From Zygnema cylindricum (Eukaryota; Streptophyta; Zygnematophyceae; Zygnematales; Zygnemataceae), in assembly GCA_037447655.1 (NCBI GenBank), contig JBBHKE010001835.1:41248-105247 (forward strand): DNA of 64,000 nucleotides, given 5' to 3'. Each line of letters begins with the position of its first letter. Within the stretch, counting starts at the first letter, position 1. The notes beneath the pieces are model-generated. The model had not been told where the DNA came from, made no database searches, and saw only the letters and a list, made by a program, of their open reading frames with translations. Shown here piece after piece: positions 10,735 through 21,857 of the stretch. The position numbers and the translations under genes are program-made.

Positions 10735-11303
10735 TCGGACCAACAACAGTTAGTACACACAGATCGCAACCAACGCAATCAGTGCAATGCGCGGCATCCG
10801 ACGATCTCAGCCTCAGAATTTTTGGGGGGAAGAAGATCCAGTAGCCGCTTGCAAGCAAGTTCTCACTTTGCCTACTCGAAAGCCTCAAGGGAGCCTTTGA
10901 CCATTCAAGAGGCCTTCTCATCACCACAACGGAATCACTGGATCGAGGCGGCAAACAACGAAATGAAGTCTATCATGGAGGCTCAAACATGGGAGCTTGT
11001 GGACCTTCCTCCGGACCGAAAAGAGATTAGCAACAAATGGGTATTCAAGGTGAAGTTAAATCCCGATAACACCATTGAACGTTATAAGGCCAGACTTGTG
11101 TCAAAGGGGTATAATCAAAAAGAAGGAATGGATTTTGAAGAAACATTTTCTTCGGTTGTAAGATTTGTGACAGTTAGGATTTTGCTGTCCCTAGCTGCTA
11201 TAGAAGATATGGAAATACATCAGATGGATGTAAAGACGACCTTTTTGCACGGAGAACAAGAAGAGACCATTTACATGCACTAGTCTGAAAAGTATGTGGA
11301 ACA
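10735..11303 (+). pseudogene. copia family D RT N-terminus, truncated
   Basis: Frameshifted continuation of the integrase frame; open from 10,822 to 11,283. It has RRSSSRLQ, the block [40 protein letters not shown] and EIHQMDVKTTFLHGE, the last holding an RT palm catalytic Asp. It stops at 11,281 and is cut at 11,304 by a minus-strand LTR, so the YVDD motif and RNase H are absent. Confidence 0.9.
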
Positions 11304-12349
11304 TGAAACTTTGAGAGTCCTCAAAGTGGACAGCTTCCAAGAAACCTCTAGGATAACCGTGACCCCTTTGTGTTTCAGCAAGAAAAACTGCTATCCTGGC
11401 AGACAAGAACTCTGACCAACTCCACCCTTGTGAAGGCAAGACTCCTTTGAGTGGATAGCAAAAAAAATCTCTGAATTTGCTCCCATGAGCAGTAAGTTAT
11501 GGAGGGTCAAAGTTGACCTTTTGTACACAAGCTCTCTGGGAGAGAGGGTCCTATCTCCTAATTTTTCTAAGTCCTATCTCTCTCACAGACTCCATCTACT
11601 GATGTATGGAGCCAATCAGATTACTCCTCCGTACACAAAAGTTCAGCTGCCGGTGTACTTTCTGTACGAACATTGAATGACATGCCCTAAATGTCGACAC
11701 GTGGTATATCCAGATTTGCTCCCTTAATCCTCGGAGATGCCGCGATCTAATGTCAGTCCGCCACGTGTCATCTGATGTGGCGATGATCAAAAATCGCCAA
11801 AATTCTCTTCCACGATCTCGGCGTTTAATTTCGGCCGTCCGATTAAATTCACATTTAATCGTAGCCGTTATAAATACATGTGTGGTATTTGTTTCGCTAA
11901 AGAAAAAAATGCGCGGTATTCGTTTCTTATCTGTACCGTAATCCGTACTTTTACATTACTGGATCTATGTCTCTCGTAAAACTATTTTGGTTAAATGACT
12001 ATCCTACATTTTAATGTTTAATTAATTATCAAACCCTACACTACGTAACACTATCTAGACTTAACGGTTAAAGCTACCGGCTACAGAATGTTTACCGACC
12101 GGCATGTTTCAGGATCAAATCTTGGAGCTGTCACATATAATTTGAGTAAATAAACCCCTACTAATATTTATATCCCGTAAACCTCTGGATAGCCTAGGTA
12201 GCCATGGCTCTAGCTTCCTCTCCAATTTCTCAGTGACTGCGACAAGTTTGAGAGTTTGGAGAGAGAAGTTAGAGGTAGACTGCCTCGACTTTTTTCAATA
12301 TTTCTATTCAAACCTAGAAAATACTTTAAAAACACCATTAATATCTACA
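11304..12349 (-). mobile_element. copia family B LTR (3' LTR of a minus-strand element)
   Basis: A 1,046-bp unit. On the minus strand it starts TGTAGATATTAATGG and ends CTTTGAGAGTCCTC to TTTCA... read at 11,304. It aligns along its length with the family B LTRs at 54,800 and 60,214, including the TACTGATGTATGGAGCC, GCCACGTGTCATC and GGATCAAATC blocks. On its internal side (12,350 on) is the complement of a purine tract, CTCCCCTTATTTTCTAG, so it is the 3' LTR of the element to its right. Confidence 0.9.
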
Positions 12350-13276
12350 CTCCCCTTATTTTCTAGTTAATCTTTAATTTTAGGCCACACTTCTCCTTGC
12401 ATAAAATTAGCTTAGGGGAAGGCACACGTTTGGTCATCATATCTGCTACCATCTCACTATGTGGTCAGTACTCTAAAGTGATTATTTTATTTTCTACTTT
12501 CTCTCTTACAAAGCTGAGTCTAATGTCCATGTGTTTGGCTTTAAAATGATGTTTAGGATTGGAAGAAATAGCGATTGCTGCCTGATTATCACAAAATATT
12601 TTTTGCACACTACTCTTAAGGTGACCAAGCTCACCAAACAAAGACTTGACCCACATCAATTCTTTTACAGCAGAGCAAGAGGCCATATACTCAGCCTCCA
12701 TGGTGGACTGAGCAATATCATTTTTCTGTTTGCTACTCCAACAGTAAGCCCCATCACCCACATATAATACATATCCAGAAGTGCATCTCCTCATCGGAGC
12801 ATCACCATAACTGGCATCACTCCAAGTAGTGATGTATGTATTCTCCCCACCCAAATGCAACCATAGATCCCTAGTTCCTATCAAATATCTAAGGACTCTT
12901 TTAGCTGCCTCCCAATCCCTCTTAGTGGGAGCATTTAGACTTCTACTCAGCACTCCTACAGCTGCAGCTAAATCCGGCCGGGTACAATTCATAAAATAGA
13001 TTAGACTTCCCACTACTTGCCTGTAAGGAATAGTCTGCATGAACTTCTGTTTTTCAGGAGATAATTCCTCGTCTAAGACTATGACTCCTTCTTCCTCACT
13101 CCCCTCACTTCCCTTCTTCAACTCTATTGGAGTTGTACAACTATTAGCTTTATTATCTAAAAATTTTCAAGCATGTTCCCTATTGCTTCCTTTTGAGTCA
13201 GTCTTATAGTTTTCCTTTTTCCGTCTCTCTCTACTTGAATTTCCAAAATATATTTTGCTTCTCCCATATTATTCAT
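12350..13276 (-). pseudogene. copia RT C-terminus and RNase H (family B-like)
   Basis: The minus-strand frame 12,465-13,121 (218 codons) contains FMQTIPYRQVVGSLIYFMN and CTRPDLAAAVGVLSR, then RNase H: TTWSDASYGDAPMRRC (first Asp), STMEAEYMA (Glu), CDNQAAIAISSNPKHHFK (Asp) and KHMDIRLSFVREKVEN. All visible RNase H catalytic positions are present. Traces of ADMMTKxxPSPK continue to about 12,420. RNase H removes template RNA during cDNA synthesis. The upstream join to the RT palm is broken near 13,170. Confidence 0.92.
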
Positions 13277-14203
13277 TTAAAATCTCCCCTTAAGATTGGT
13301 TTTCAGTTTATTAATTTTTTCCATTGATTTACTTAAAACAAGCAAATCATCAACATAAATTGCAATAAATATAAAACCTTCCTCATCTTCGAAAACATAG
13401 ATTGAGTGATCTAAGCTGATCTGGATATATCCCAGACCGGTAAGAAACTCATGAAGCTTCTTATTCCACTGTCGAGGCGCGTGCTTGAAACCAGAAAGAG
13501 ATTTAATCATCCGGCATACCTTACTCTCCTCTCCTTCCTCCAGAAACCCTTCGGGTTGTTGCATGAAGATCTCCTCTTCCAATTCTCCATACAAAAAGGT
13601 TGTTTTGATGTCCATCTAGTGCACTTCAATGTCTTCTGCTGCTGATAGATTGAGAAGTTTGCGGACGGAGGGAAATATGACGACCGGGGCAAAGGTTTCC
13701 TCATAGTCACTTCCCTCCTTATGTGTAAATCCCTTTGCCACTAATCTAGCCTTGTAAAGCTCGATAGTGTTATCTGGGTTCAGTTTTAATTTAAAAACCC
13801 ACTTACAACCGATTGGTTTTCGGTTAGGTGGAAAATCCACCAGCTCCCAAGTATCGGCTGACATAATTGAGGCCATCTCCTCATTGATGGCTGTCTTCCA
13901 GGGGTATCTTTCTGGACAAGTCATCGCCTCTCCATAAGTCTGAGGTTCATCTTGATGAGATAGTTTTGTTACCTTGTTATTAACCTGTTTTTCTTGCAAT
14001 CTTTTGCTACTTCTCCTCCCCCCCTCAAAATCTGAGGCCGGAATAGATGGTTCTCGTGGATTCTTTCGAACAATCTCGGCTTCTCCCCTATCCCTTGATT
14101 CCGAATCAATTTCCACCACGTCTTCCGCTTCGGGTAGAGTTCTCACTGGTGTTTCCACAGCCGATTCCCTTTTAGGTTTGATTTGTACCTGCAAGAATGT
14201 CAT
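13277..14203 (-). pseudogene. copia reverse transcriptase (family B-like)
   Basis: Minus-strand RT in two frame blocks. 14,203-13,616 covers the linker and N-terminus: RRSSKRLQEKQ, the block [40 protein letters not shown] and YEETFAPVV. 13,615-13,277 covers the palm: MDIKTTFLYGELEEEIFMQQ, SLSGFKHAPRQWNKKL and FIAIYVDDLLVLSKS with the YVDD active site near 13,346-13,357. The two blocks are separated by a single TAG (complement 13,616-13,618) where related copies have CAG (Gln). Confidence 0.92.
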
Positions 14204-15196
14204 CTTCTCTAAAACCTAGATAGTTAGGAAGCTCAAAGTCATTGGAAGATTTTGACTCATATCTGATTTTTACTGACTTTGTATATTTGAAGGGATCCAT
14301 AGACTTTCCTTCCTCCATAACTACTAGTTCCTTTACTAAGATAAAATCTTCCATTTTTAGATCCTAAACTCTATATCGTTTAACATCCTCATCATATCCT
14401 AATAAGTATCTTGGTTTTCCTTTTGGATCTAGCTTCCAATTAGACCAATCTGTATCTAGACTGAAAACTTGACTAACGAAAACCTTTAAGTGAGATATGT
14501 CTTGTTTTCGACCTGTCTATCTCTCATAAGGTGTTGATCTTTTATAGCTGAAATAAGAACTCTATTTTTGAGGTAATTAGCACAGTTCATTGATTCTGCC
14601 CAAAACCTTTTTCCTATCTTCTTATCTGACAACATACTTCTAGCACTATCACTTAGTGTTCTATTTAACCTTTCAGCTACCCCATTCTGTTCCGGGTTTT
14701 GTGGAACTGTCTTTTGGTGTTGGACCCCATCTTCCCTCATAAAATCCTCAAACTAGTTAGAAGTATACTCTCCACCATTGTCACTCCTTATTCTCTTGAT
14801 TGGAGTTTCATGGAGTTTTTCGCTCCATGCTTTATATTGTCTAAAACAATCCTGAGCTTCGGACTTGTTTTTCAAAAAATACACCAGGGAATACCGAGAC
14901 CAATCATTAGTGATAGTCATCATAAATCTCTTCCGCTCCGGTGAGGGCACTTTAGGCGGTCCCCAAATATCTGTGTGTACTAGATCTATAATTTTTTCTC
15001 CCTTATAGGTGGCTGTTTTAGGAAAGGGGAATTTGTGTGCTTTACCTTGAGCACAACCACTTCAATCACTTATATTATCACTCTCACTGAACAGAATCCC
15101 TTCCACAACTCGCATCTTTTTCATCTCTCTTAACTTTTCTAGATTGACATGCCCAAGCCTCTTATGCCACATCATAATATCATGAACACCAGCATA
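14204..15196 (-). pseudogene. copia integrase (family B-like)
   Basis: Minus-strand integrase. Zinc domain: WHKRLGHVNLEKLREMKK, then SGCAQGKAHKFPFP, where one Cys codon is TGA. Core: LVHTDIWGP (first Asp), IRSDNGGEYTSN (second Asp, followed by a stop) and GVAERLNRTL (Glu). The C-terminal part (GKPRYLLGYDEDV-like, then FKYTKSVKIRYESKSSNDF) leads into RT. All three core acidic residues survive despite at least three stops. Confidence 0.9.
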
Positions 15197-15804
15197 CTAA
15201 ATTTTCTTCGTTTCATTACTTAAAATCAGCCTAAACATCCCATGGCTACCTTTCTCAGCAATAAAATAGACATCCTCCTCAAAACTAGCAGTAAAGACTC
15301 CTTCCCTAATGCTAGTAAAAAAACCGTTATCATCTAATACAGATGTAGAGATGGGGTTTTTGTTCAGCTTTGGAATAAACAATACATCGGAGAATGTTAC
15401 TATGGATGTCTTTCCTTCTACTAACACTTTCAGATCCACTGATCCTACAAGAGTAGTGGTGACTATCCTCCCATCCCCGTACTCTATCTCTACGTTGGGA
15501 ATCTTTCTTATCTTAGTGAACAGGAGCATATCCTTACACATGTGCATGGAGGCACCTGAATCTATAATCCAGCCTGCTTCACCTTTCAATCCACTGTAAG
15601 CACATTTCTGCCTTCGTGGAATTTCGACCTCGTTTGTCGCCTCTAACTCCTCATCCAAAAGGAGCTCATCGTCCTCGTCGTTGGAATCCGCCTCATGTAC
15701 CTGTGTCACAAGGGCCTTTTTCTTTCCTCTCAAGGTACCACCAGTCTGCCCCTCTTTTAACCGAAGCTTGGTTAGCTTAGTGCACTCTGCCATATAGTGC
15801 CCCG
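15197..15804 (-). pseudogene. copia gag knuckle-protease segment (start of the family B-like pol)
   Basis: Minus-strand frame with the second half of a CCHC knuckle (GHYMAECTKL), an acidic stretch (NDEDDELLLDEELEATNEVE), then protease WIIDSGASMHMCKD, with DSG as the aspartic protease active site, and the VLFIPKLNKN block. It continues into the integrase zinc domain at 15,190. The knuckle is cut after its first half: upstream on the minus strand the frame is integrase sequence of another element, giving a chimeric frame 15,197-16,063. Confidence 0.9.
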
Positions 15805-16633
15805 AGACTCTATTCTTGATGTAGTTAGCATAATTTATGGCTTCTGCCCAAAACCTTTTTCCTATCTTCTTGTCGGCCAACATACAACATACAATATCCT
15901 CTAGAGTCCCCTTAAACCTCTCAACTACCCCTTTTTTTTTTGGGTTATATGGTACAATTTTTTGATGTTGAACTCCCTCATCTCTGAAGTATTCCTCAAA
16001 TTCGTTAGAGATATATTCTCCCCTATTATCACTTCTTATTTTTTTAATGGGGGTTCTGTGCAACTTCTCACTCTATGCTTTATATTTTTTGAAGTAAGTT
16101 GGTGTTTCACACTTTGTTTTTAAGAATTAGACTCTACAGTATCTAGACCAATCATCAGTTATTGTCAACATATACCTCCTCCCTCTGACTGAAGGTACCT
16201 TTGCCGGTCCCTAGATGATTGTGTGGACCTAATCTAGTACTTTCTCACCTCTATATGTGGCAATTTTGGGAAAGGGGAGTTTGTTAGTCTTACATTCGGC
16301 ACATCCACTACAATCATCTATCATTTCATTATCCCCAAAGGGAATGCCTTCTACTACACCAAGCCTATTCATTTCCCTCAGCCTATCAAAGTGCACATGT
16401 CCCAACCACTTGTGCCAAATCATCAAGTTTGGGACACCAACATCGTAAGCATTATTCTTTTTATTAATCAAGTTTAGCCAACACATTCCTTGGCTACCCT
16501 TATCTGCTGTGAAGTAGACTTCATCCCTATATTTAATTGTAAAGAATCCCTTTCTAGTGAAAGTAATAAATCGTTTATCATCAATTACAGAGGTAGAGAA
16601 GATTTTTACTCTGCCGAGGAATGTAGAGTACAT
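15805..16633 (-). pseudogene. copia integrase fragment of an upstream element
   Basis: Minus-strand zinc domain (WHKWLGHVHFDRLREMNRLG, then CSGCAECKTNKLPFP; 16,229-16,633) and integrase core with several lesions: the first catalytic position lies in a block reading HTII-stop-GP, and IRSDNRGEYISNEF and KGVVERFKGTL hold the second Asp and the Glu. It ends in NYANYIKNRV exactly where the knuckle of the next element begins (15,804). Confidence 0.85.
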
Positions 16634-17929
16634 TTGAGAAAGTGAGTTTATAATTATTTCCTTACACTAAGACTTTTAAATCTACTAAACCCACTAGATC
16701 TGTAATAACTACTCTCCCATCCCCATACTCTATCTCTACAGTAGGGATATTTCTTAAATTGGTAAAGAGGTGCCTTTTAAGACACATATGCATGGATGCA
16801 CTCAAATCCATGATCCATCCTTCCTTTGTAGTCTCCCGAATGGCCCTAAGTGCACACTTATAGCTTCGAGGGATCTCCTTCTCCTCCGGATTCTCGTCTA
16901 GAATGAGCTCCCCATCCTCCTCCTAGGAACTCGTTCTCCCTGGTCTCCCCTTTCACTTGTGTGACCACAAGTTCATTCTTTTTCCCTTTGGAACAACCCT
17001 CTCCACATTTCTCTTTGAGGCTCAGCTCTAACAGCTTCGTACACTTCGCCATGTAGTGTCCCAACCTTTTGCAGAAATGACAAAGACCCTTTGGTTGCCT
17101 AATTCCTCTAGAGTGATCTCTCTCTCCTTTGAAAGCCACTATACGGCTTCCTCGAATCCTTCCCCAACCAGTCTTTTTCGGCAACTAGAGCTTGAATGCT
17201 CTTTCCAACTCTCTGAATCTCAATAGTGTTCTCCTACAGAAGTATCATTCGGACCACTGTATTCCACTTCTAAGAAATGTCATCCATTTCCTACACTCGA
17301 TACATTATGTTTCAATACTCATCAGACAACTTCATCATGAGGGTGTTGACTTTTATCTTCATTGTACCTATCCACCCGGCACTCTCTATCTCCATATAAA
17401 AACAAGAGAGATCAATAGAGTAGTATAATATTTTCCCCTCTTTGTAATTGTAATCCCTTAACCTTTGCTCGGCTAACTAGAGCTCTTAAATGGTACCAGC
17501 TCTATAGATTTGGACTAAAGTCTCCCACAACTCCTTGGCCTTTAGAATGTGAGAGCTTGAGTAAGATGCCTCAAAATGAAATACCTAGCAGCCATATTTT
17601 TGTATTCCCACGTTTGAATATCGTTTTCCTTGGTCGTCACGACCGCTGCTCTAAATGCCGTGGCGATAAAAGTAAGAGGTGTCTCCTTCCGTTTCCCTTC
17701 TTCGGACACACTGCTCTCCCCATCGTCTACCTTCTATGTTGGGGCAGATGCTGCTACACAAAACCTCACTCAACTAAACCCAAGTACGATTCCTAGAGAG
17801 AGACATTTCGCTTGTCCATTGAGAATACCCCAGTGTCGTTTTTCACACAACACCCCTATTATCATGGCTTCCCAAAAAATGAACCCGGATCCGTTGAAGA
17901 TGGGCACCGTAGAGGGTGGGCCCTTAACC
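16634..17929 (-). pseudogene. copia gag and protease, 5' part of the minus-strand composite
   Basis: From 17,929 down the minus strand: a primer-binding-site-like GGTTAAGGGCCCACC directly after an LTR end, gag N-terminus (VPIFNGSGFIFWEAMIIGV, EKRHWGILNGQ), a decayed middle, then a knuckle (GLCHFCKRLGHYMAKCTKL; 17,080-17,010) and a basic linker. Protease homology follows (MDLSASMHMCLK-like, about 16,800; VEIEYGDGRVV about 16,730), with the active-site Gly altered. The initiator ATG inside the primer-binding site reads AAG here. Confidence 0.8.
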
Positions 17930-18223
17930 TGTTATTCCGTATCCCCCATTGGACTATAGATTTATGGAAGCCACTAGGCAATTTTTTTAGACCCACTTTC
18001 AACTAAGACCAGTGCTACCCAAGCAGGCAAATAAAATATTTGATTGCATCTTTGTGCAATTTGGACTCCCCAAAGTCCACAACAAAAATAATCACAGAAA
18101 ACGCCCAACCAGGTGATAAATTCTTAAATGGCAAAGATGCCAATATGTATACAAACTTGTTGGGAGAGAGGCGACTACCTCCACAATCCTGTAAGTCCTA
18201 AACCCCTCTCACAACTCCTATCT
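17930..18223 (-). repeat. partial LTR: duplicated 3' terminal 290 bp
   Basis: On the minus strand it ends ...GATACGGAATAACA, immediately before the primer-binding-site-like sequence of the downstream gag. It repeats the terminal part of the LTR at 18,224-19,215: GGAAGCC...CTAG, GGACTCCCC...GTCCACA and CAACCAGG occur in both in the same order. The join is abrupt at 18,222/18,224. Confidence 0.8.
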
Positions 18224-19215
18224 GCAATTTTATATCCCCCATTGTCTCACAGAATTCAGGAAGCCTCTAGATAGCTTTTGGCTAGCCCTCTTTCTATTTG
18301 GATCACTGCTACCCAAGAAGGCAAGTAAACAATCTGAAAACACCCCTATGCAGTCTACACTCCCTTAAGTCCACAGCAAAAAGAATCTCTGAAAATGCCC
18401 AACCAGGCGATTAATTAAAAAGTGGCAAAGAAAAAAATATTTATACAAACGTGTTGTGGGAGAGGCGGCTACCTCCTCAATCCTCTAAGTACTAAACCCC
18501 TCTCAAAACCCCTATCTACTGATGTACTAACCATTTAGAAGACTATACAGTATAGAAAGGTACTAAGGCCGATGTACTTTCAGTACGGCCTATGTACGAC
18601 AAGGCCATGGAGTGGACGTCTGTCTTTTTCAGACTCGTTCTCACGTTCTCTAAGATTTCCTCTTCTCAATAATACCTTGCCACGTGTCTCTAGATCATGT
18701 TGCGTCTGAAAACCGCCAAGGCGGCCATTTTAGGATCTCGGGGATGATGCGGGCCGTCGGATCCAAACCGGCTTTAATCCTCAGCCCTTCAAAAACAAAT
18801 GTCTGGTACATTTGTTTCGTGCGTACTGAACGTCAACTAGTTTCTATGTCTGCTCTTTGTTATTCCGTTAATGGGATTAATGATTTGGCCAATGTTTAAA
18901 TAGAAGTCAAACCCAATGTTTCTTAACGACCTACTATGACAAACCGGTAAGAGGTGACGGCTACGCCTCGCTTTGCCGGTCGGAAGATCGAGTCTTGCCG
19001 GACTCTACCTTTTTGTTGAGAGTGACTTAGGTCACTCTTTAGTCCTGCCTATAGAGCTGAGGCAGCCATGGCTCCACCGCCCTCTCTCTCCTTCACTAAC
19101 TACAATAAGTATGGGGGCTAGAGAGAGACGGTGGAGGCAGGTTGCGTGTGTTTTTTTTTTTACTAATTAAATTAAGACCTAGAAAATACCTCCCCTAAAT
19201 CTAATGATTTCAACA
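18224..19215 (-). mobile_element. copia family C-like LTR, minus strand
   Basis: On the minus strand it starts TGTTGAAATCATTAG and ends GGATATAAAATTGCA, 992 bp. It contains the TATTTTCTAGG start block, AGCCATGGCT, the tRNA-like segment near 18,930-19,000 and a GCCACGTGTC box. The complement of a purine tract (CTCTCCTTATTTTCTAG) on the 19,216 side makes it the 3' LTR of the element to the right, while the partial copy at 17,930 serves as the 5' end of the element to the left. Confidence 0.85.
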
Positions 19216-20045
19216 CTCTCCTTATTTTCTAGTCCAATTTTAGTTTCTCTTTTAAGCCACACATTTCTCTACAATATTTTAACTCAGGAGAGGGCATAGG
19301 TTTTGTCATCATATCAGCCACCATTTCCCCATCACCCCTATACACCAAATTCACAATTTTGTTTTCAACCTTTTCCCTCACAAAGCTCAATCTTATATCC
19401 ATATGCTTAGCTTTGAAATGATGCTTTGGATTGGCTGCAATTGCAATTGCAGCTTGGTTATCACAAAACACTTCATGCACTCCCTTCTTCATATACCCTG
19501 TTCTTGCAATAAAGACTTGACCCACATCAACTCTTTGACAAAAAAACAAGAGGCCATGTACTTAGCCTCCATAGTGGACTAAGCAACCACCATTTGTTGC
19601 TTACTACTCCAACCACAAGCACCTTCCTCCACATATAACACATATCTAGAAGTGCATCTTCTCATAGGTGCATCCCCATAACTAGCATCACTCCAAGTGG
19701 TGATGTCACTGTGCTCCACTCCCAAATGCAACCATAATTCCCTAGTTCCCACTAAGTATCTCATAACTCTCTTTGGCTGCCTCCCAATCTCTTTTACTAG
19801 GATCATTAAGTCTCCTACTGAAGACTCCAATTGCTGCTGCTATGTGTAGTCTGGTACAATTCATAAAGTAGATTAAACTTCCTACAACCACTGTGTAAGG
19901 AATAGACTTCAAAAACAACCTTTCATCTAGACTTATCTGATCATCTAAGATTATCACTCCTTCTACGCTCCCATCACTTACTTTCTTCAAGTCCATGGAA
20001 GTGGTACAACTGTTTGCCTTTGCCATCAAGAATTTCTCAAGCATA
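19216..20045 (-). pseudogene. copia RT C-terminus and RNase H
   Basis: Minus-strand blocks in three frames: FLKSIPYTVVVGSLIYFMN with CTRLHIAAAIGVFSR; LWLHLGVEHSDITTWSDASY, APMRRCTSRYVLYVEE and CGWSSKQ; then FCDNQAAIAIAANPKHHFK, KHMDIRLSFVREKVEN and MVADMMTKPMPSPELKYC. RNase H acidic residues remain, but at least three frame breaks separate them, and the STMEAEYMA block is hit by a stop. Confidence 0.9.
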
Positions 20046-20860
20046 TTTATTTCATAGCTTCTTTTTGAGTAAGTCTGATAATCCTCTTCACCCTATCTCT
20101 TTCCATTTGAATTCCCAATTTGTATTTTGCCTCCCCTAAATCCTTCATGTCAAATCTCCCTCTAAGATCTTTCTTTAGCTTATTGATCTTTTTCCATAGA
20201 CTTACTTAACACCAGCAAATCATCCACATAAATTGAAATGAAAATAACACCATTCTCATCCTCAAACATGTAAATAGAATGGTCAGAACTTATCCGGATA
20301 TATCCTAGACTGGTGAGAAACTCATCTAGTTTCATATTCCATTGTCTCGCGGCCTGCTTCAGTCCATATAAAGACTTTATGAGTTTGCAGACTTTGCTCT
20401 CCTCTCCCTCCTTTAAAAATCCCTCGGGTTGCCGCATGAAGATTTATTTTTCTAGTTCACCGTTGAGGAAGGCGGTTTTAATATCCATCTAGTGTATTTC
20501 CATGTCTTTTGCTGCCGCTAGACTAAGGATAATAGTTACAGATGGGAATCGAACCACCGGTGCAAAAGTCTCTTCATAATCTATTCCCTCTTTTTGAGTG
20601 AACCCTTCTGCTACCAACCGAGCCTTATATCTCTCAACGGTATTATATGGGTTCAGTTTTAGTTTAAACACCCATTTGCACCCAATGGGTTTTCTTTCTA
20701 GAGGACAGTCTACCAACTCCCAAGTATTAGCTTCCATGATTGAAGCTACCTCATCATTTATGGCTCTAACCCATCTATCTTTCTCGGGATTGTCCATTGC
20801 CTCTGAGTATGGTTGAGGCTCATCTGGGTGAGATAACTTTGTTACCTTTTGAGCAGCCTG
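20046..20860 (-). pseudogene. copia reverse transcriptase
   Basis: Minus-strand [54 protein letters not shown], then a TAG (complement 20,489-20,491) in place of the Gln before MDIKTAFLNGE, SLYGLKQAARQWNMKLDEFL, and FISIYVDDLLVLSKS with YVDD near 20,216-20,227. Downstream of YVDD the frame shifts. Closest to the split RT at 7.5-9.4 kb. Confidence 0.9.
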
Positions 20861-21775
20861 TTTTTCTTCTACCCTTTTGCTGCTCCTTCCTCCTCCCTCA
20901 AAGTTAGAAGTTGGAATGGAGGGAAGTCTTTGATTCCTTCGTACTCTCTCATCAGCTCCTTAATCCATGGAAACCAGATCCAGCTCATCTTCCTCTTTCT
21001 CGTTAGAGTGTATAAAAGTATGAGGAGATTCTGGTATATCTCCCCCATCTTGGATCTCCCTTGAATCTGCAATCATCTTTGCACTTCTATCCCTTCTGGG
21101 AAGATCTGAGTCCTCCTCACTATCACACTCAAAGCTGATTTTTATTTTCTTAGTGTATTTGAAGGGATCGAATGACTTTCCTTCATCTATGACAACTAGA
21201 TGCTTAACCTGAATGATGTCTTCTTTAGCTAAGTCATAGACTCTATAACCCTTCACATCCTCATCATATCCTACAAAATATCCTGGTTTTCCCTTAGCAT
21301 CTAGTTTCCAGTTTTTCTTATCTGTGTCAAGACTGTAAACTTGACTACAGAATACTTTCAACTGAGAGATATCCGGTTTCTTCCCAACCCATCTCTCATA
21401 AGGTGTCATTCCTTTAATGGCTGTAGTGATGACTCTATTTTTAATGTAGTTAGCACAGTTCATGGCTTTTGCCCAAATTCTTCTTCCTATTTTCTTGTGA
21501 GCCAACATACTACATACATTATCTCCTAGAGTCCGGTTTAACCTCTCAGTTACCCCATTTTGTTCTGGATTATTAGGTACAGTTTTTTGATGCTGAACTC
21601 CCTCATCTTTCAAGTATTCCTCAAACTGGTAAGAGGTGTACTCTCCCCCATTATCACTCCTTATTCGCTTAATGGGGGTTTTATGCAACTTCTCACTCTA
21701 GGCTTTGTATTCTTTGAAGTACTTTGTTGTTTCAGACTTTGTTTTAAAAAAAAACAATCTCGAGAAGTTTGTTTT
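20861..21775 (-). pseudogene. copia integrase C-terminal two-thirds, 5'-truncated
   Basis: Minus-strand open frame of 242 codons (20,960-21,688). It begins in the integrase core (IRSDNGGEYTSYQFEEYL, second Asp; NGVTERLNRTL, catalytic Glu) and runs through AKAMNCANYIKNRV, GYDEDVKGYRVYDLAKE and the acidic linker SDLPRRDRSAK to a stop, after which RRSSKRVEEKQ continues towards RT. Homology ends at about 21,775 next to an A-tract and a TA microsatellite, so the first catalytic Asp, protease and gag are missing. Confidence 0.9.
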
Positions 21776-21805
21776 TTTTAACTTTTTGAAATCTAAAGCA
21801 AAAAA

Positions 21806-21807
<2 letters not shown>

Positions 21808-21854
<47 letters not shown>
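21808..21854. repeat. (TA)n microsatellite
   Basis: An almost uninterrupted run of alternating T and A, about 45 bp, at the truncated end of the copia pol fragment. Confidence 0.95.
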
Positions 21855-21857
<3 letters not shown>

